A stretch of 64,000 bases of DNA from Alkalihalobacillus bogoriensis ATCC BAA-922 (GTDB lineage Bacteria > Bacillota > Bacilli > Bacillales > Bacillaceae_F): positions 62,001-126,000 of the forward strand of contig NZ_JHYI01000006.1 in assembly GCF_000621445.1 (NCBI RefSeq). Reading direction: 5' to 3'. A program made the position numbers and the translations under genes. The notes under the pieces are model-generated. The model was not told where the DNA came from, did no database searches, and saw nothing but the letters and a program-made list of their open reading frames with translations. This document shows positions 39,583 to 47,589 of this stretch, in pieces (positions within the stretch are counted from its first letter, which is position 1; each line of letters opens with the position of its first letter).

Positions 39583-40653
39583 TTAAAATTTACCAGCCTC
39601 TAATAATTGTTGTCGGCTAACAGGTTCAGCTAACATATCACCAGAAGTCGTTAATATTTCACTGTTTCCATTCACTTGAATCGAAACTTTCTCTACTCCA
39701 TTTTGTTCTGTTAAAGATAAGACAAGCATATTTAACACATCATCAGAGATTGCTGTTCCTTCAAGTTGATTTAATAATGCTTCATTGAAGTTTAGTGTGA
39801 CGACACCATTTTCATACAAAGGACTGTCTAACAACTCCACCTCTTGGCGAAAATCTGTAAGTAAACTTGAATTCATGGATGGTCCTTCTAGCAATTCAGA
39901 AACGACATGTTCAATTGGGTCTGCCTCATTCTTCTCTACTCTTCTTGTCACTGGGACATAGTAGGTGTTGTCCCCATTTTCGGCAAGAAAGTAAAGGGTA
40001 ACCCCCTTACTGTTAACGACATCAAACACATCATTTGTTTCTAGATTGATGCCATTAGCACGACTAAACCCTTCCATGCCAATTGGTGTTTGATTGACAG
40101 GCATCGTTTCTTGGTCATAACCATTAATTCTAATTTTCACACTGTTTACATTTTCAAACTGTGTTACTGTCCATGTTATCGCTTGGAGAATTTTCAACTC
40201 TTCTTCTGGTTTGTAGTTTTTAAATTCCTCTGAAAAATCAGCATAAGCAATACCATCTTCTAAATGAACATCAACTTCAGTTCCTGCCGGCAAAACGGCA
40301 CGGAAGCCATTCGGTAAATGATTTGTTACTGGGCCACCTTCTACTAAGTATTCAAGTGATTGACGAAGAACACCTTCTTGTTTTGGAATTTCAATGGTTT
40401 GTGGAACAATGAGACCATTTTGGTCAAAAAGGAATAACTCTCTTTCGATTGTCTCTGTTACTCCTTCATCTTCACTTACCTCTTCCCCTTCTGTTGCCTC
40501 CACTTCCACATCTAAAGAATCCCCTTCATCAATGTAATTGATTTGAGGAGTGTCCATCTCCATTGAAGCTTCCTCGTTTCCTGTTGAACAACCTGCCATA
40601 ACTAGGGTGAAGACGATTAAGGCCGGTACACCTGTTTTCACATATTTGCGCAT
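39583..40653 (-). CDS. gerM: Spore germination/sporulation lipoprotein GerM
   Basis: A 356-residue lipoprotein. The signal peptide MRKYVKTGVPALIVFTLVMAG ends at a lipobox with the acylated cysteine at about residue 22 (GCSTG). An acidic linker (about 28-70) and two GerMN domains follow (about 80-200 and 225-345). In B. subtilis GerM acts with SpoIIQ-SpoIIIAH at the forespore septum. The ATG at 40653 has AGGAGGGAA upstream. A possible sigma-E promoter (GTCTATT at 40708-40714, 16 nt, TATACATA at 40684-40691) precedes it. An upstream in-frame extension to 40770 is rejected. Confidence 0.93.
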   Translation of the reverse strand: MRKYVKTGVPALIVFTLVMAGCSTGNEEASMEMDTPQINYIDEGDSLDVEVEATEGEEVSEDEGVTETIERELFLFDQNGLIVPQTIEIPKQEGVLRQSLEYLVEGGPVTNHLPNGFRAVLPAGTEVDVHLEDGIAYADFSEEFKNYKPEEELKILQAITWTVTQFENVNSVKIRINGYDQETMPVNQTPIGMEGFSRANGINLETNDVFDVVNSKGVTLYFLAENGDNTYYVPVTRRVEKNEADPIEHVVSELLEGPSMNSSLLTDFRQEVELLDSPLYENGVVTLNFNEALLNQLEGTAISDDVLNMLVLSLTEQNGVEKVSIQVNGNSEILTTSGDMLAEPVSRQQLLEAGKF

Positions 40654-40743
40654 TCTATTCCCTCCTAAGGTAGTTTGTACTAGTATGTATACGAGCTTTT
40701 CTTTCGAAATAGACCAGTCTTTCATTCTTTTTTTGGACAAATA

Positions 40744-40775
40744 AAGAAAAACGCGGGAGCGTCTTTTCATTCAAG
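40744..40775 (-). repeat. Terminator-like 30-mer repeat, copy 4 (closes mini-gene copy D)
   Basis: AAAACGCGGGAGCGTCTTTT recurs here. On the minus strand it gives GACGC-TCCC-GCGTTTTT, a small terminator at the 3' end of the unit carrying the 32-codon frame at 40992-41090. Confidence 0.65.
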
Positions 40776-40821
40776 TGAAGTGTATGATGAACAACCAACA
40801 CATCCCATGTTTCATTTTCGC

Positions 40822-41019
40822 GGTCAGAGCAGCCGTTATTTGTGAACATGATACGGGTTTCCGTTTTTTTTGCGGCCACAGGAGCGTTTAATCACGCAAA
40901 AGCAACTCTATTCCTAGCGATATATTATGATTAACTGCTCCTGTGTCCGCCAACGTTCCAAAACGCTAGTAATGTTCACAGATAACGGTTTTCATGGCCG
41001 CTTACTTATCATAAACAAC
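40822..41019 (-). repeat. Structured interspersed repeat, core copy D
   Basis: A full-length copy of the ~195 bp repeat. On the minus strand CCGTTATCTGTGAACA pairs with TGTTCACAAATAACGG (15 of 16 positions canonical). Within lie an AGCGTT/AACGTT hairpin, the long ACAGGAGC / GCTCCTGT hairpin and an ACGG-AAAC-CCGT hairpin, giving a multi-arm junction. It is the 3' part of the mini-gene whose coding frame ends inside it. Confidence 0.88.
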
Positions 41020-41090
41020 AAAATTGCTAACGCGATAAATCCGACCCAAGTGTTGAATGATTCACTTGGGTCTTTTCTTGCTTGTCTCAT
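40992..41090 (-). CDS. Candidate 32-aa membrane peptide, copy D
   Basis: ATG at 41088-41090, TGA at 40992-40994. The head MRQARKDPSESFN is followed by one hydrophobic helix (TWVGFIALAILLFM) and the basic end ISKRP. GGAG lies 4 nt before the ATG. TTGACT (41142-41147) with TTTAAT/TAATAA (41119-41126) upstream could be a promoter. Leftward the frame runs into the structured repeat and then a small terminator at 40744, so promoter, site, frame, structured tail and terminator form a ~390 nt unit. A perfect GACCCAAGTG/CACTTGGGTC hairpin lies inside the frame. A second copy is at 1319-1417. The function is unknown; it could be a small regulatory peptide or a type I toxin-like peptide. Confidence 0.45.
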   Translation of the reverse strand: MRQARKDPSESFNTWVGFIALAILLFMISKRP

Positions 41091-41171
41091 AGTACTCCAA
41101 GTCCCTCATTCTAAGAATTTATTAAAGCAATGTTATACACAAGTCAACTATTTTATAGTTTCCTAAACAGT

Positions 41172-41200
41172 AAGAAAAAAGAGGCGTCTTTTCGTTTCAA
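41172..41200 (-). repeat. Terminator-like 30-mer repeat, copy 5 (degenerate)
   Basis: AAGAAAAAAGAGGCGTCTTT resembles the other copies but has lost the CGCGGGA core, so the hairpin is broken. It marks the right edge of mini-gene unit D. Homology with unit A continues to about 41240 (CTCTTCTTGAATAAGC). Confidence 0.55.
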
Positions 41201-41286
41201 ACTAAGTGAGCCCCGCTCTTCTTGAATAAGCTGTCAAAGCTTCACTGCTATAGCTAAATTTTTATGCTTTTCATAACTTCCAAAAC

Positions 41287-41327
41287 AAAAAAGTGTGAGA
41301 AAGGAATATACCCTTTTTCTCACACCT
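41287..41327 (-). terminator. racE terminator
   Basis: GTGTGAGAAA pairs with TTTCTCACAC (41293-41325) and is followed on the minus strand by TTTTTTG. It lies 7 nt after the racE stop codon. Confidence 0.9.
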
Positions 41328-41333
41328 TTATTT

Positions 41334-42131
41334 TTATGGAAGTATAATCGTTTCCACGTTGTCTATTTCAATTTCATGCCATTTATTCGCAATGTCTTTA
41401 AATACTGTACTGTTTCCAGTCGTAAAATATTTGTGTTTGACTTTCCTTTCTTTTGTATACAATAAATCTTTATGATACAAAAGTGCACTCACTTCACGAG
41501 CAGTCTCATCCCCAGAACTAATTAATTTAATTTCATTTCCAACGACTTCTTGAATGACATCACGTAATAATGGGTAATGGGTACAACCAAGAATTAATGT
41601 ATCATAATCTTTATTTAATAATGGTTGTAATGATTGGACAACAACATCAAAAGCTTCTTCTCCATCAAATACGCCTCGTTCTACTAAGGGAACAAACCGT
41701 GGACAAGATAAGCTATCTACTTTCACATTGCTATTAATGCTTTTTAATGCTTTCACATAAGCACTACTGTTAATTGTACCTGTTGTTCCTATAACCGCAA
41801 CATGGTCTTTTTTTGTTAGCTTCAATGCTGCAATCGCTCCTGGATGAACAACCCCTACAACAGGGATCGGCAATTCACGCTTCACTTCATCCAACACAAC
41901 AGCCGCTGCTGTGTTACACGCGATTACCAACATCTTAATTCCTTCTTCTAACAACTTATTAATCATTTGCCACGTGTATTCTCTTACTTCTTCACTTGGT
42001 CTTGGTCCATATGGACATCTTTTCGAATCCCCTATATAAATGATTTCTTCTTTAGGTAATTGCCTCATAATTTCAGAGGCAACTGTCAGACCGCCTAAAC
42101 CAGAATCTATAACACCGATTGGTCTATCCAA
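41334..42131 (-). CDS. racE: Glutamate racemase
   Basis: A 265-residue cofactor-free racemase supplying D-glutamate for peptidoglycan. The two catalytic cysteines are C72 ([11 protein letters not shown]) and C183 ([10 protein letters not shown]); [16 protein letters not shown] is the N-terminal signature. Equivalent genes are called murI elsewhere. It lies 10 nt after the MarR gene, as in B. subtilis ysmB-racE. Confidence 0.95.
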   Translation of the reverse strand: MDRPIGVIDSGLGGLTVASEIMRQLPKEEIIYIGDSKRCPYGPRPSEEVREYTWQMINKLLEEGIKMLVIACNTAAAVVLDEVKRELPIPVVGVVHPGAIAALKLTKKDHVAVIGTTGTINSSAYVKALKSINSNVKVDSLSCPRFVPLVERGVFDGEEAFDVVVQSLQPLLNKDYDTLILGCTHYPLLRDVIQEVVGNEIKLISSGDETAREVSALLYHKDLLYTKERKVKHKYFTTGNSTVFKDIANKWHEIEIDNVETIILP

Positions 42132-42141
42132 TATTTCTCCC

Positions 42142-42600
42142 TCAATTTCTATCTTTGCTGTTATCTGTTGATCTTTCCATTTCGTTATAGAGCAAATCTA
42201 AATTTTTTTCAAGTATTTCTACTTCTTCTACAGAAAAATTAACTAATACACCATGCAAATATTCTTGTCTTTTTTTTATTACTTCTTCAATAATGGTTTT
42301 CCCTTTATCTAAAAGGTGAATCCGGACTACTCTACGATCCTGTAAATCTTTCACTCGCTCAACCAATTCGTTTTTTTCCATTCGGTCAATAAGATCTGTT
42401 GTTGTACTACATGCTAAATACATCTTATTTGATAATTCCCCAATGGTCATATCACCTTGTTCATTTAACCATTGCAAGGCAACAAATTGCGGTGGCGTTA
42501 TCGGGAACTGTGTTAAAATTTCACGACCTTGTTGCTTAATCATTTGTGCAATCATCCGTAATGCTCTTTCTATCTGCTCTACGTGTAAGTTTGAATCCAA
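42142..42600 (-). CDS. ysmB: MarR-family transcriptional regulator (YsmB)
   Basis: A 152-residue winged-helix regulator with helix-turn-helix region [33 protein letters not shown] (about 50-82) and the wing [16 protein letters not shown]. It is translationally close to racE. No ligand can be predicted. In B. subtilis the gene is next to gerE; here glcT2-ptsH-ptsI lie between. Confidence 0.88.
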   Translation of the reverse strand: MDSNLHVEQIERALRMIAQMIKQQGREILTQFPITPPQFVALQWLNEQGDMTIGELSNKMYLACSTTTDLIDRMEKNELVERVKDLQDRRVVRIHLLDKGKTIIEEVIKKRQEYLHGVLVNFSVEEVEILEKNLDLLYNEMERSTDNSKDRN

Positions 42601-42698
42601 TTCATTTCCCTCCCGCTTTTCCCATATATGAGGTTGTTTCTCGATAATAAGCTTTCATTCTATTTTCTCTATTTTTACGCGTAATTGCAAGCCAAATT

Positions 42699-42728
42699 AA
42701 AAAGAGTTATCAAATGATAACTCTTTTT
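42699..42728 (-). terminator. ptsHI terminator
   Basis: AAAGAGTTATC (42701-42711) pairs with GATAACTCTTT (42716-42726), followed by a T-rich tract on the minus strand. It separates ptsI from ysmB. Confidence 0.9.
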
Positions 42729-42747
42729 GTCGATTTAGTGTCATTTT

Positions 42748-44463
42748 TCAAAAAAACTTTCCACGAACTAGGGATTCAACTTCAGCAGACGTTGCCTTTT
42801 GAAGCATTTCTTTCGCAAAGCCCTCTAGTTCTTGTTTAGAAAGTTTTGCCAGTAAACTACGAGCAGGTAAAATGGAGGATGCACTCATACTAAACTCGTC
42901 TAATCCTAATCCTAATAGAATTGGAATCGCAACCTCATCACCAGCCATTTCACCACACATACCAACCCATTTGCCTTGGCGATGTGCCGCTTCTATGACC
43001 ATGTTTACTAAGCGTAAGATGGCAGGGTGATAAGGCTGGTACAAATATGAAACACGTTCATTCATACGATCAGCCGCCATCGTATATTGAATTAAATCAT
43101 TTGTTCCTATACTAAAGAAATCAACTTCAGGTGCATACAAATCCGCACAAACGGCAGTTGAAGGAATTTCAACCATAATTCCAACTTCAATCTCGTCAGA
43201 TACTGATACATTTTCAGCCACGAGCTTTTGCTTTTCTTCCGCTAAAATTGCTTTTGCTTGTTGAAGCTCTTCTAGTGTTGCAATCATTGGAAACATTATT
43301 TTCAAGTTTCCAAAAGCACTTGCACGCAAAAGTGCCCGAAGTTGAGTACGGAACATGTCTTGCATTTCTAAGCATAATCGAACTGCCCGGAAACCTAAGA
43401 AAGGATTCATTTCTTTTGGTAAATCTAAGTAAGGAAGCTCTTTATCTCCACCTATATCAAGTGTTCGAATAACAACTGGCTTTCCTGCCATTTTTTCAAC
43501 AACTGTTTTATAGGCTTGAAATTGTTCTTCTTCCGTTGGGAGCTCATTTCTGCCCATATATAAAAACTCTGTTCGATATAAGCCAATTCCTTCTGCTCCA
43601 TTGTTATGAACGCCTGCAATATCATCAGGTGTTCCAATATTGGCCGCTAACTCTACATGATGCCCGTCAACAGTGAGTGTTTTTTTATTCACTAATTTGG
43701 CCCATTCTTCTTTTTGTTTATTAAACTGGGCAAGTTTCTGTTCATACGATGATAATTGCTCTGTTGTTGGATTCACAATAACTTGTCCATCTAACCCATC
43801 AACAATGACCATCATTCCATTTTCAATTCCATCTGTAATTGATTTTGTTCCAACTACTGCTGGAATTTCCATTGATCGTGCCATAATTGCAGAGTGAGAT
43901 GTTCGACCGCCGATATCTGTCGCAAACCCTTTAATATACTCGGGATTTAGTTGAGCCGTGTCTGACGGTGTTAAATCTTCTGCTATAATCACTGTTTTTT
44001 CTTGAATAAGAGCTAATGATGTCGTTTGAATTCCTAATAGGTGGCCTAATACACGTTTTGTCACATCACGAATATCCGCAGCACGCTCTTTCATATATTC
44101 ATTATCCATGTTTTCAAACATGGAAATGAACATGTTAGCTATTTCTTGAAGTGCGCTTTCGGCATTCACTTTTGTTGATTTTATTTTATCTTTGACAGCG
44201 TCAACTAACTCAGGATCACTAAGAACTAGGAGGTGAGCAGCAAAAATCGCCGCTTTATCCTCCCCTAGATCTTGTTCTGCTTTATCCCGAATGACCGCTA
44301 GCTCTTCTTTTGCTTTTTCTAATGCATTTGTAAAACGGTGTACTTCTTCTTCTACATTATCAACCGTTTTCATTTCAATGGTGTAATCAGGTTCTTCAAG
44401 GACAAATGCTTTTGCAATGGCAATCCCTGATGAAGCTGGAATGCCTTTAAGTTCTTTTTGCAT
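42748..44463 (-). CDS. ptsI: PTS enzyme I (phosphoenolpyruvate-protein phosphotransferase)
   Basis: A 571-residue cytoplasmic enzyme that moves phosphate from PEP to HPr. The phospho-histidine is H190 in [13 protein letters not shown]. The PEP-binding domain has [16 protein letters not shown] (about 305) and the active-site cysteine in [10 protein letters not shown] (about 500). Its ATG overlaps the ptsH stop by 1 nt (TAATG), so translation is coupled. Confidence 0.97.
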   Translation of the reverse strand: MQKELKGIPASSGIAIAKAFVLEEPDYTIEMKTVDNVEEEVHRFTNALEKAKEELAVIRDKAEQDLGEDKAAIFAAHLLVLSDPELVDAVKDKIKSTKVNAESALQEIANMFISMFENMDNEYMKERAADIRDVTKRVLGHLLGIQTTSLALIQEKTVIIAEDLTPSDTAQLNPEYIKGFATDIGGRTSHSAIMARSMEIPAVVGTKSITDGIENGMMVIVDGLDGQVIVNPTTEQLSSYEQKLAQFNKQKEEWAKLVNKKTLTVDGHHVELAANIGTPDDIAGVHNNGAEGIGLYRTEFLYMGRNELPTEEEQFQAYKTVVEKMAGKPVVIRTLDIGGDKELPYLDLPKEMNPFLGFRAVRLCLEMQDMFRTQLRALLRASAFGNLKIMFPMIATLEELQQAKAILAEEKQKLVAENVSVSDEIEVGIMVEIPSTAVCADLYAPEVDFFSIGTNDLIQYTMAADRMNERVSYLYQPYHPAILRLVNMVIEAAHRQGKWVGMCGEMAGDEVAIPILLGLGLDEFSMSASSILPARSLLAKLSKQELEGFAKEMLQKATSAEVESLVRGKFF

Positions 44464-44726
44464 TATTCTCCTAAACCTTCTTTAATTACAGCTTCTAATG
44501 CAGCCATAGCTTCATCTGCATCTGAACCTTCCGTTTTAATTGTTACTTCAGCGCCTTGCCCTACACCTAAAGACATTACACCCATAATTGATTTTAAATT
44601 AACTTCTTTTCCTTTGTACTCTAATGTTACCTCTGAAGAAAATTGACTTGCTTTGTTTACTAATTGTGTTGCAGGTCTTGCATGGATCCCAGTATCACTT
44701 GTAATTTTGAATGTTTTTTCAGCCAT
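44463..44726 (-). CDS. ptsH: Phosphocarrier protein HPr
   Basis: An 87-residue HPr. H15 (GIHARPA) is the phosphate-transfer residue and S46 ([11 protein letters not shown]) the HPr-kinase site that links to CcpA catabolite repression. Two ATGs are adjacent; the second (44726) gives the standard numbering. It lies behind a GlcT-type RAT/terminator. Confidence 0.97.
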   Translation of the reverse strand: MAEKTFKITSDTGIHARPATQLVNKASQFSSEVTLEYKGKEVNLKSIMGVMSLGVGQGAEVTIKTEGSDADEAMAALEAVIKEGLGE

Positions 44727-44853
44727 CATTCATTCCCTCACTTTTCTTTTTATTATATTTTGGAACAATTGCATATCCCTAAAATGCAAATCATTTCTCC
44801 TTTACTATATACGATCGACAACAGAAATATTTAAAAAGGAGAATGTAGTTATC

Positions 44854-44968
44854 AAAAAAAGACATGAATAAAGAAGTATATTGATTATAAGACTGTACAG
44901 ATAGATTACCCAACAGACTAACCAATTAAACGACTTTACTCATGCCTGATCGTATCAGTAACACGTAA
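44854..44968 (-). promoter_or_regulatory. Second RAT antiterminator site and terminator, before ptsH
   Basis: On the minus strand ACGTGTTACTGATACGATCA followed by GGCATGAG (44938-44966) matches the ptsG RAT. Its 3' half GGCATGAGTAAAG (44934-44946) can instead pair with CTTTATTCATGTC (44861-44873), followed by TTTTTTT. This is the same mutually exclusive RAT/terminator design as before ptsG, so ptsHI expression should depend on a GlcT-type protein. Confidence 0.9.
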
Positions 44969-44971
44969 TGT

Positions 44972-45796
44972 CTATATTCGATTTGCAAAAGCGTGATGTA
45001 AATATAATGTTAAATCACTTAACATCATTGGTGTAACATTTTGATGCAAAGAGATATGTAAATGTTCAGCTACTAAACATGTAGTATTATAGCATACTGG
45101 ATAATTTTCTTTCAATACTTTTTCAAGAATGACATCATTTGTTTGATCTTTCGTTTGTTGACACCTTTGTATAACCTGTTGTAAATAGAGGACAACTGAC
45201 CGAAATTGGTCTGTTCGTTTTTCAAGTTTTATCTGCAATCCTTTTTCAATCTTCGTCATTAATTCCTGTATTAATTGCGGAGAGTTCGCAACGGTATTCG
45301 TTTCTTTCGTAATGGCTCGATGAATATGATTGGCAACAAAGCCAATTTCATCTTTCGGTAACTGGACTTTGAAAGTATCGTTGATATATAAAATCACCTT
45401 TTTAGCCATTTCATATTCGTCTGGATACATTAACTTTGTTTCTGTCATGACCGGATTAAATATAAGAATGCCTTGGTCAACTCGCCAAAGTGCAAATGAA
45501 AGATGGTCAAATAGTTGGGACTGAGCTTCCTTTGAGATTGTACTGCCACATTTTACTTCAATTTTTGAAATAATATCACCCATGACCACCGCTAGCTTTC
45601 CTTCGACCTTATCATTTTGATAGCCTTTGGCGGTTGTTCTTTCGAATAGTTTATCAACGTGCTTCTCTGAGATAACATCGTTCGGTTGCTTTCCAAAGCC
45701 AACTCCACGACCGAGTAAAATGACTTCATCCTCTTCTTTCGTAAACGCTAGTACAACATTATTATTCACTATTTTTTTGACCGTATATTCTTTCAT
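44972..45796 (-). CDS. Second GlcT-like antiterminator with degenerate PRD2
   Basis: A 274-residue BglG-family protein upstream of ptsHI. The CAT RNA-binding domain is well kept (NNNVVLAFTKEEDEVILLGR). PRD1 keeps its histidines (FDHLSFALWR, GFVANHIHRAI). In PRD2 the positions equivalent to GlcT RHLH and TMHL read LYLQ and TLYL, so both phospho-acceptor histidines are tyrosine. It is clearly more divergent than the glcT next to ptsG. A sigma-A promoter and a cre-like palindrome precede it. It probably acts on the RAT just downstream; control by phosphorylation may run through PRD1 only. Confidence 0.88.
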   Translation of the reverse strand: MKEYTVKKIVNNNVVLAFTKEEDEVILLGRGVGFGKQPNDVISEKHVDKLFERTTAKGYQNDKVEGKLAVVMGDIISKIEVKCGSTISKEAQSQLFDHLSFALWRVDQGILIFNPVMTETKLMYPDEYEMAKKVILYINDTFKVQLPKDEIGFVANHIHRAITKETNTVANSPQLIQELMTKIEKGLQIKLEKRTDQFRSVVLYLQQVIQRCQQTKDQTNDVILEKVLKENYPVCYNTTCLVAEHLHISLHQNVTPMMLSDLTLYLHHAFANRI

Positions 45797-45819
45797 GACC
45801 GAATCCCCTCCTTACCATT

Positions 45820-45833
45820 AGAAAACGTTTTCA
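45820..45833. promoter_or_regulatory. cre-like site before the second glcT
   Basis: AGAAAACGTTTTCA / TGAAAACGTTTTCT is a near-perfect 14-bp palindrome matching the CcpA consensus TGWAANCGNTNWCA except at the last base. It lies 24 nt upstream of the ATG, just downstream of the predicted transcription start, a typical roadblock position. Confidence 0.6.
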
Positions 45834-45846
45834 CCGTATTGTTCTT

Positions 45847-45875
45847 ATTTTCGTTTTTTCTTTTGCATTCGTCAA
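45847..45875 (-). promoter_or_regulatory. Candidate promoter of glcT2-ptsHI
   Basis: TTGACG (45870-45875) and GAAAAT (45847-45852) are separated by 17 nt on the minus strand, just behind the gerE terminator and ahead of the cre-like site. Confidence 0.5.
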
Positions 45876-45884
45876 GGAAAAATC

Positions 45885-45915
45885 AAAACCGGCTTATTAA
45901 AAAGCCGGTTTTTTT
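45885..45915 (-). terminator. gerE terminator
   Basis: AAAACCGGCTT pairs with AAGCCGGTTTT (45885-45913), followed on the minus strand by GATTTTT. The stem begins directly after the gerE stop codon. Confidence 0.9.
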
Positions 45916-46140
45916 CTAAATCTCAATTTCACCCACACGTATGAGCTCTATGACAGCTTGCGATCGCCCCTTAACCCCAAGCTTTTGCATCGTGTTTGAA
46001 ATGTGATTTCGAACAGTTTTTTCACTGATGAAGAGTTCTTGTGCTATTTCCTTAGTTGTCTTATCTTGAACGAGTAGCTCAAATACTTCACGTTCCCTTT
46101 TTGTAAGTAAAGGTTTTGGTCCGTATTCTGCTCCTTTCAA
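45916..46140 (-). CDS. gerE: Late sporulation transcription factor GerE (LuxR-type)
   Basis: A 74-residue DNA-binding regulator of late mother-cell coat genes. Almost the whole protein is a LuxR-type helix-turn-helix: LLTKREREVFELLVQ, then TTKEIAQELFISEKTVRNHI. I choose the TTG at 46138-46140, with AAGGGG 8 nt upstream, because it gives 74 residues, the B. subtilis length. The ATG at 46161 has no ribosome site. A sigma-K-type promoter lies about 105 nt upstream. Confidence 0.93.
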   Translation of the reverse strand: MKGAEYGPKPLLTKREREVFELLVQDKTTKEIAQELFISEKTVRNHISNTMQKLGVKGRSQAVIELIRVGEIEI

Positions 46141-46245
46141 TGAATTCACCCCTTCTTCCATGGGCTGGCAGCATGAAGGACTTCCTTGTGAGTAAAATTA
46201 AACCCTAGCTACGAAAATCTTCTGCCAGAAGGTATTTAGTCAAGA

Positions 46246-46273
46246 TAGTATATGTACACTGTGTTTCGCTTGT
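46246..46273 (-). promoter_or_regulatory. Sigma-K-type promoter of gerE
   Basis: On the minus strand AC (46272-46273) is followed after 17 nt by CATATACTA (46246-46254), an exact match to the sigma-K pattern AC-N16/17-CATANNNTA. B. subtilis gerE is transcribed by sigma-K. Confidence 0.65.
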
Positions 46274-46308
46274 GAATTGATTAAGCAGAATATTCGTTAG
46301 CCTATTGT

Positions 46309-46752
46309 TTATTTTAAAAATTGTGACTTCGTTTCCTCAGTCCAAGGAACTGATTTACCAGTCTGTTTTGATACTTGAACAATTAATCCTCGACCGGTCA
46401 AACAAATTTCATCTTTTTCATTTTTCACCATGTAATGCACGTCGATGGAGGTTGTTCCTATATGATGGACTTTAACAAAAACACGTAATTGGCTTCCAAA
46501 AAAAATCTGTCTAATATAGTTACATTGTAAATCTGCAGTAACGACAATCGTTTCACTTTCTTTACTCATCCATTCCTGCATTAAGCCTAATTCCTGAAAA
46601 TAATTAATACGTGCTTCTTCAAAATAAGCAAAGACTTTTGTGTTGTTGACATGACCAAATGCATCTGTTTCTGAGAAACGTACATGAATTGGGCTAGAAA
46701 ATTCAAACTCCTCTGCCCAGTCTGCGATATTTTCGATATATGGTATTTTCAC
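46309..46752 (-). CDS. ysmA: Acyl-CoA thioesterase, 4HBT hotdog family (YsmA)
   Basis: A 147-residue single-domain hotdog thioesterase. The active-site-like segment is SETDAFGHVNNTKVFAYFEEAR (about 26-47), with the aspartate and the HVNN turn of the 4-hydroxybenzoyl-CoA thioesterase family. The substrate is unknown. It lies between sdhB and gerE, as in B. subtilis. Confidence 0.88.
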   Translation of the reverse strand: MKIPYIENIADWAEEFEFSSPIHVRFSETDAFGHVNNTKVFAYFEEARINYFQELGLMQEWMSKESETIVVTADLQCNYIRQIFFGSQLRVFVKVHHIGTTSIDVHYMVKNEKDEICLTGRGLIVQVSKQTGKSVPWTEETKSQFLK

Positions 46753-46779
46753 GATGTATCCTCCTATTAACTTTTTTGA

Positions 46780-46826
46780 TTAAAAGAGAAAAGTGCCTTA
46801 AAAGGCACACGACCTTTTAAGGCACC
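46780..46826 (-). terminator. sdhCAB terminator
   Basis: A 13-bp perfect stem GTGCCTTAAAAGG (46793-46805) / CCTTTTAAGGCAC (46813-46825), followed on the minus strand by TTTTCTCTTTT, directly behind sdhB. Confidence 0.9.
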
Positions 46827-46836
46827 TTATGAACAT

Positions 46837-47589
46837 TTACGCACCAAAGAAGTTTTTAAATGATTGGAACGTAGTAGCACGGTTTAAGGCAGCAATTGAT
46901 GTTGTTAATGGAATTCCTTTTGGACAAGACTGAACACAGTTTTGTGAATTTCCACAATTTGCAAGACCACCATCACCCATAATTGTTTCTAACCGTTCTT
47001 CTTTATTCATTTCACCAGTAGGGTGAGCATTAAATAAACGGACTTGTGATAATGGAGCAGGTCCAATAAAATCTGATTTACTGTTTACATTTGGACACGC
47101 TTCTAAACAAACACCGCAAGTCATACATTTTGAAAGTTCATATGCCCATTGACGTTTCGTTTCAGCCATACGTGGTCCAGGACCTAAATCATATGTTCCA
47201 TCAATTGGAATCCATGCTTTAACTTTCTTTAATGAATCGAACATACGACTACGATCAACCATTAAATCACGCACAACTGGAAATGTTTTCATCGGCTCTA
47301 GTTTAATTGGTTGCTCTAATTGGTCAACTAAAGCGGTACACGACTGACGAGGTTTGCCGTTAATGACCATGGAACAAGCACCACATACTTCTTCTAAACA
47401 GTTCATATCCCAAGTAATTGGGGTAGACTGTTCTCCTTTTGCATTAACTGGGTTCCGACGAATTTCCATTAAAGCTGAAATTACATTCATATTTGGTCGA
47501 TATGGAACTTTAAACTCTTCTGTATACGGACTGCTGTTTGTATCATCTTGACGTGTGATATGAAATACGATTTCTTTTTTTTCACTCAT
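46837..47589 (-). CDS. sdhB: Succinate dehydrogenase iron-sulphur subunit
   Basis: A 250-residue subunit carrying electrons from SdhA to the membrane anchor. Cysteine clusters are CLEEVCGACSMVINGKPRQSC-type for [2Fe-2S] (about 64-84), CMTCGVCLEACP (about 157-168) and CGNSQNCVQSCPKG (about 213-226) for the [4Fe-4S] and [3Fe-4S] centres. It overlaps the sdhA stop by 4 nt. Confidence 0.97.
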   Translation of the reverse strand: MSEKKEIVFHITRQDDTNSSPYTEEFKVPYRPNMNVISALMEIRRNPVNAKGEQSTPITWDMNCLEEVCGACSMVINGKPRQSCTALVDQLEQPIKLEPMKTFPVVRDLMVDRSRMFDSLKKVKAWIPIDGTYDLGPGPRMAETKRQWAYELSKCMTCGVCLEACPNVNSKSDFIGPAPLSQVRLFNAHPTGEMNKEERLETIMGDGGLANCGNSQNCVQSCPKGIPLTTSIAALNRATTFQSFKNFFGA

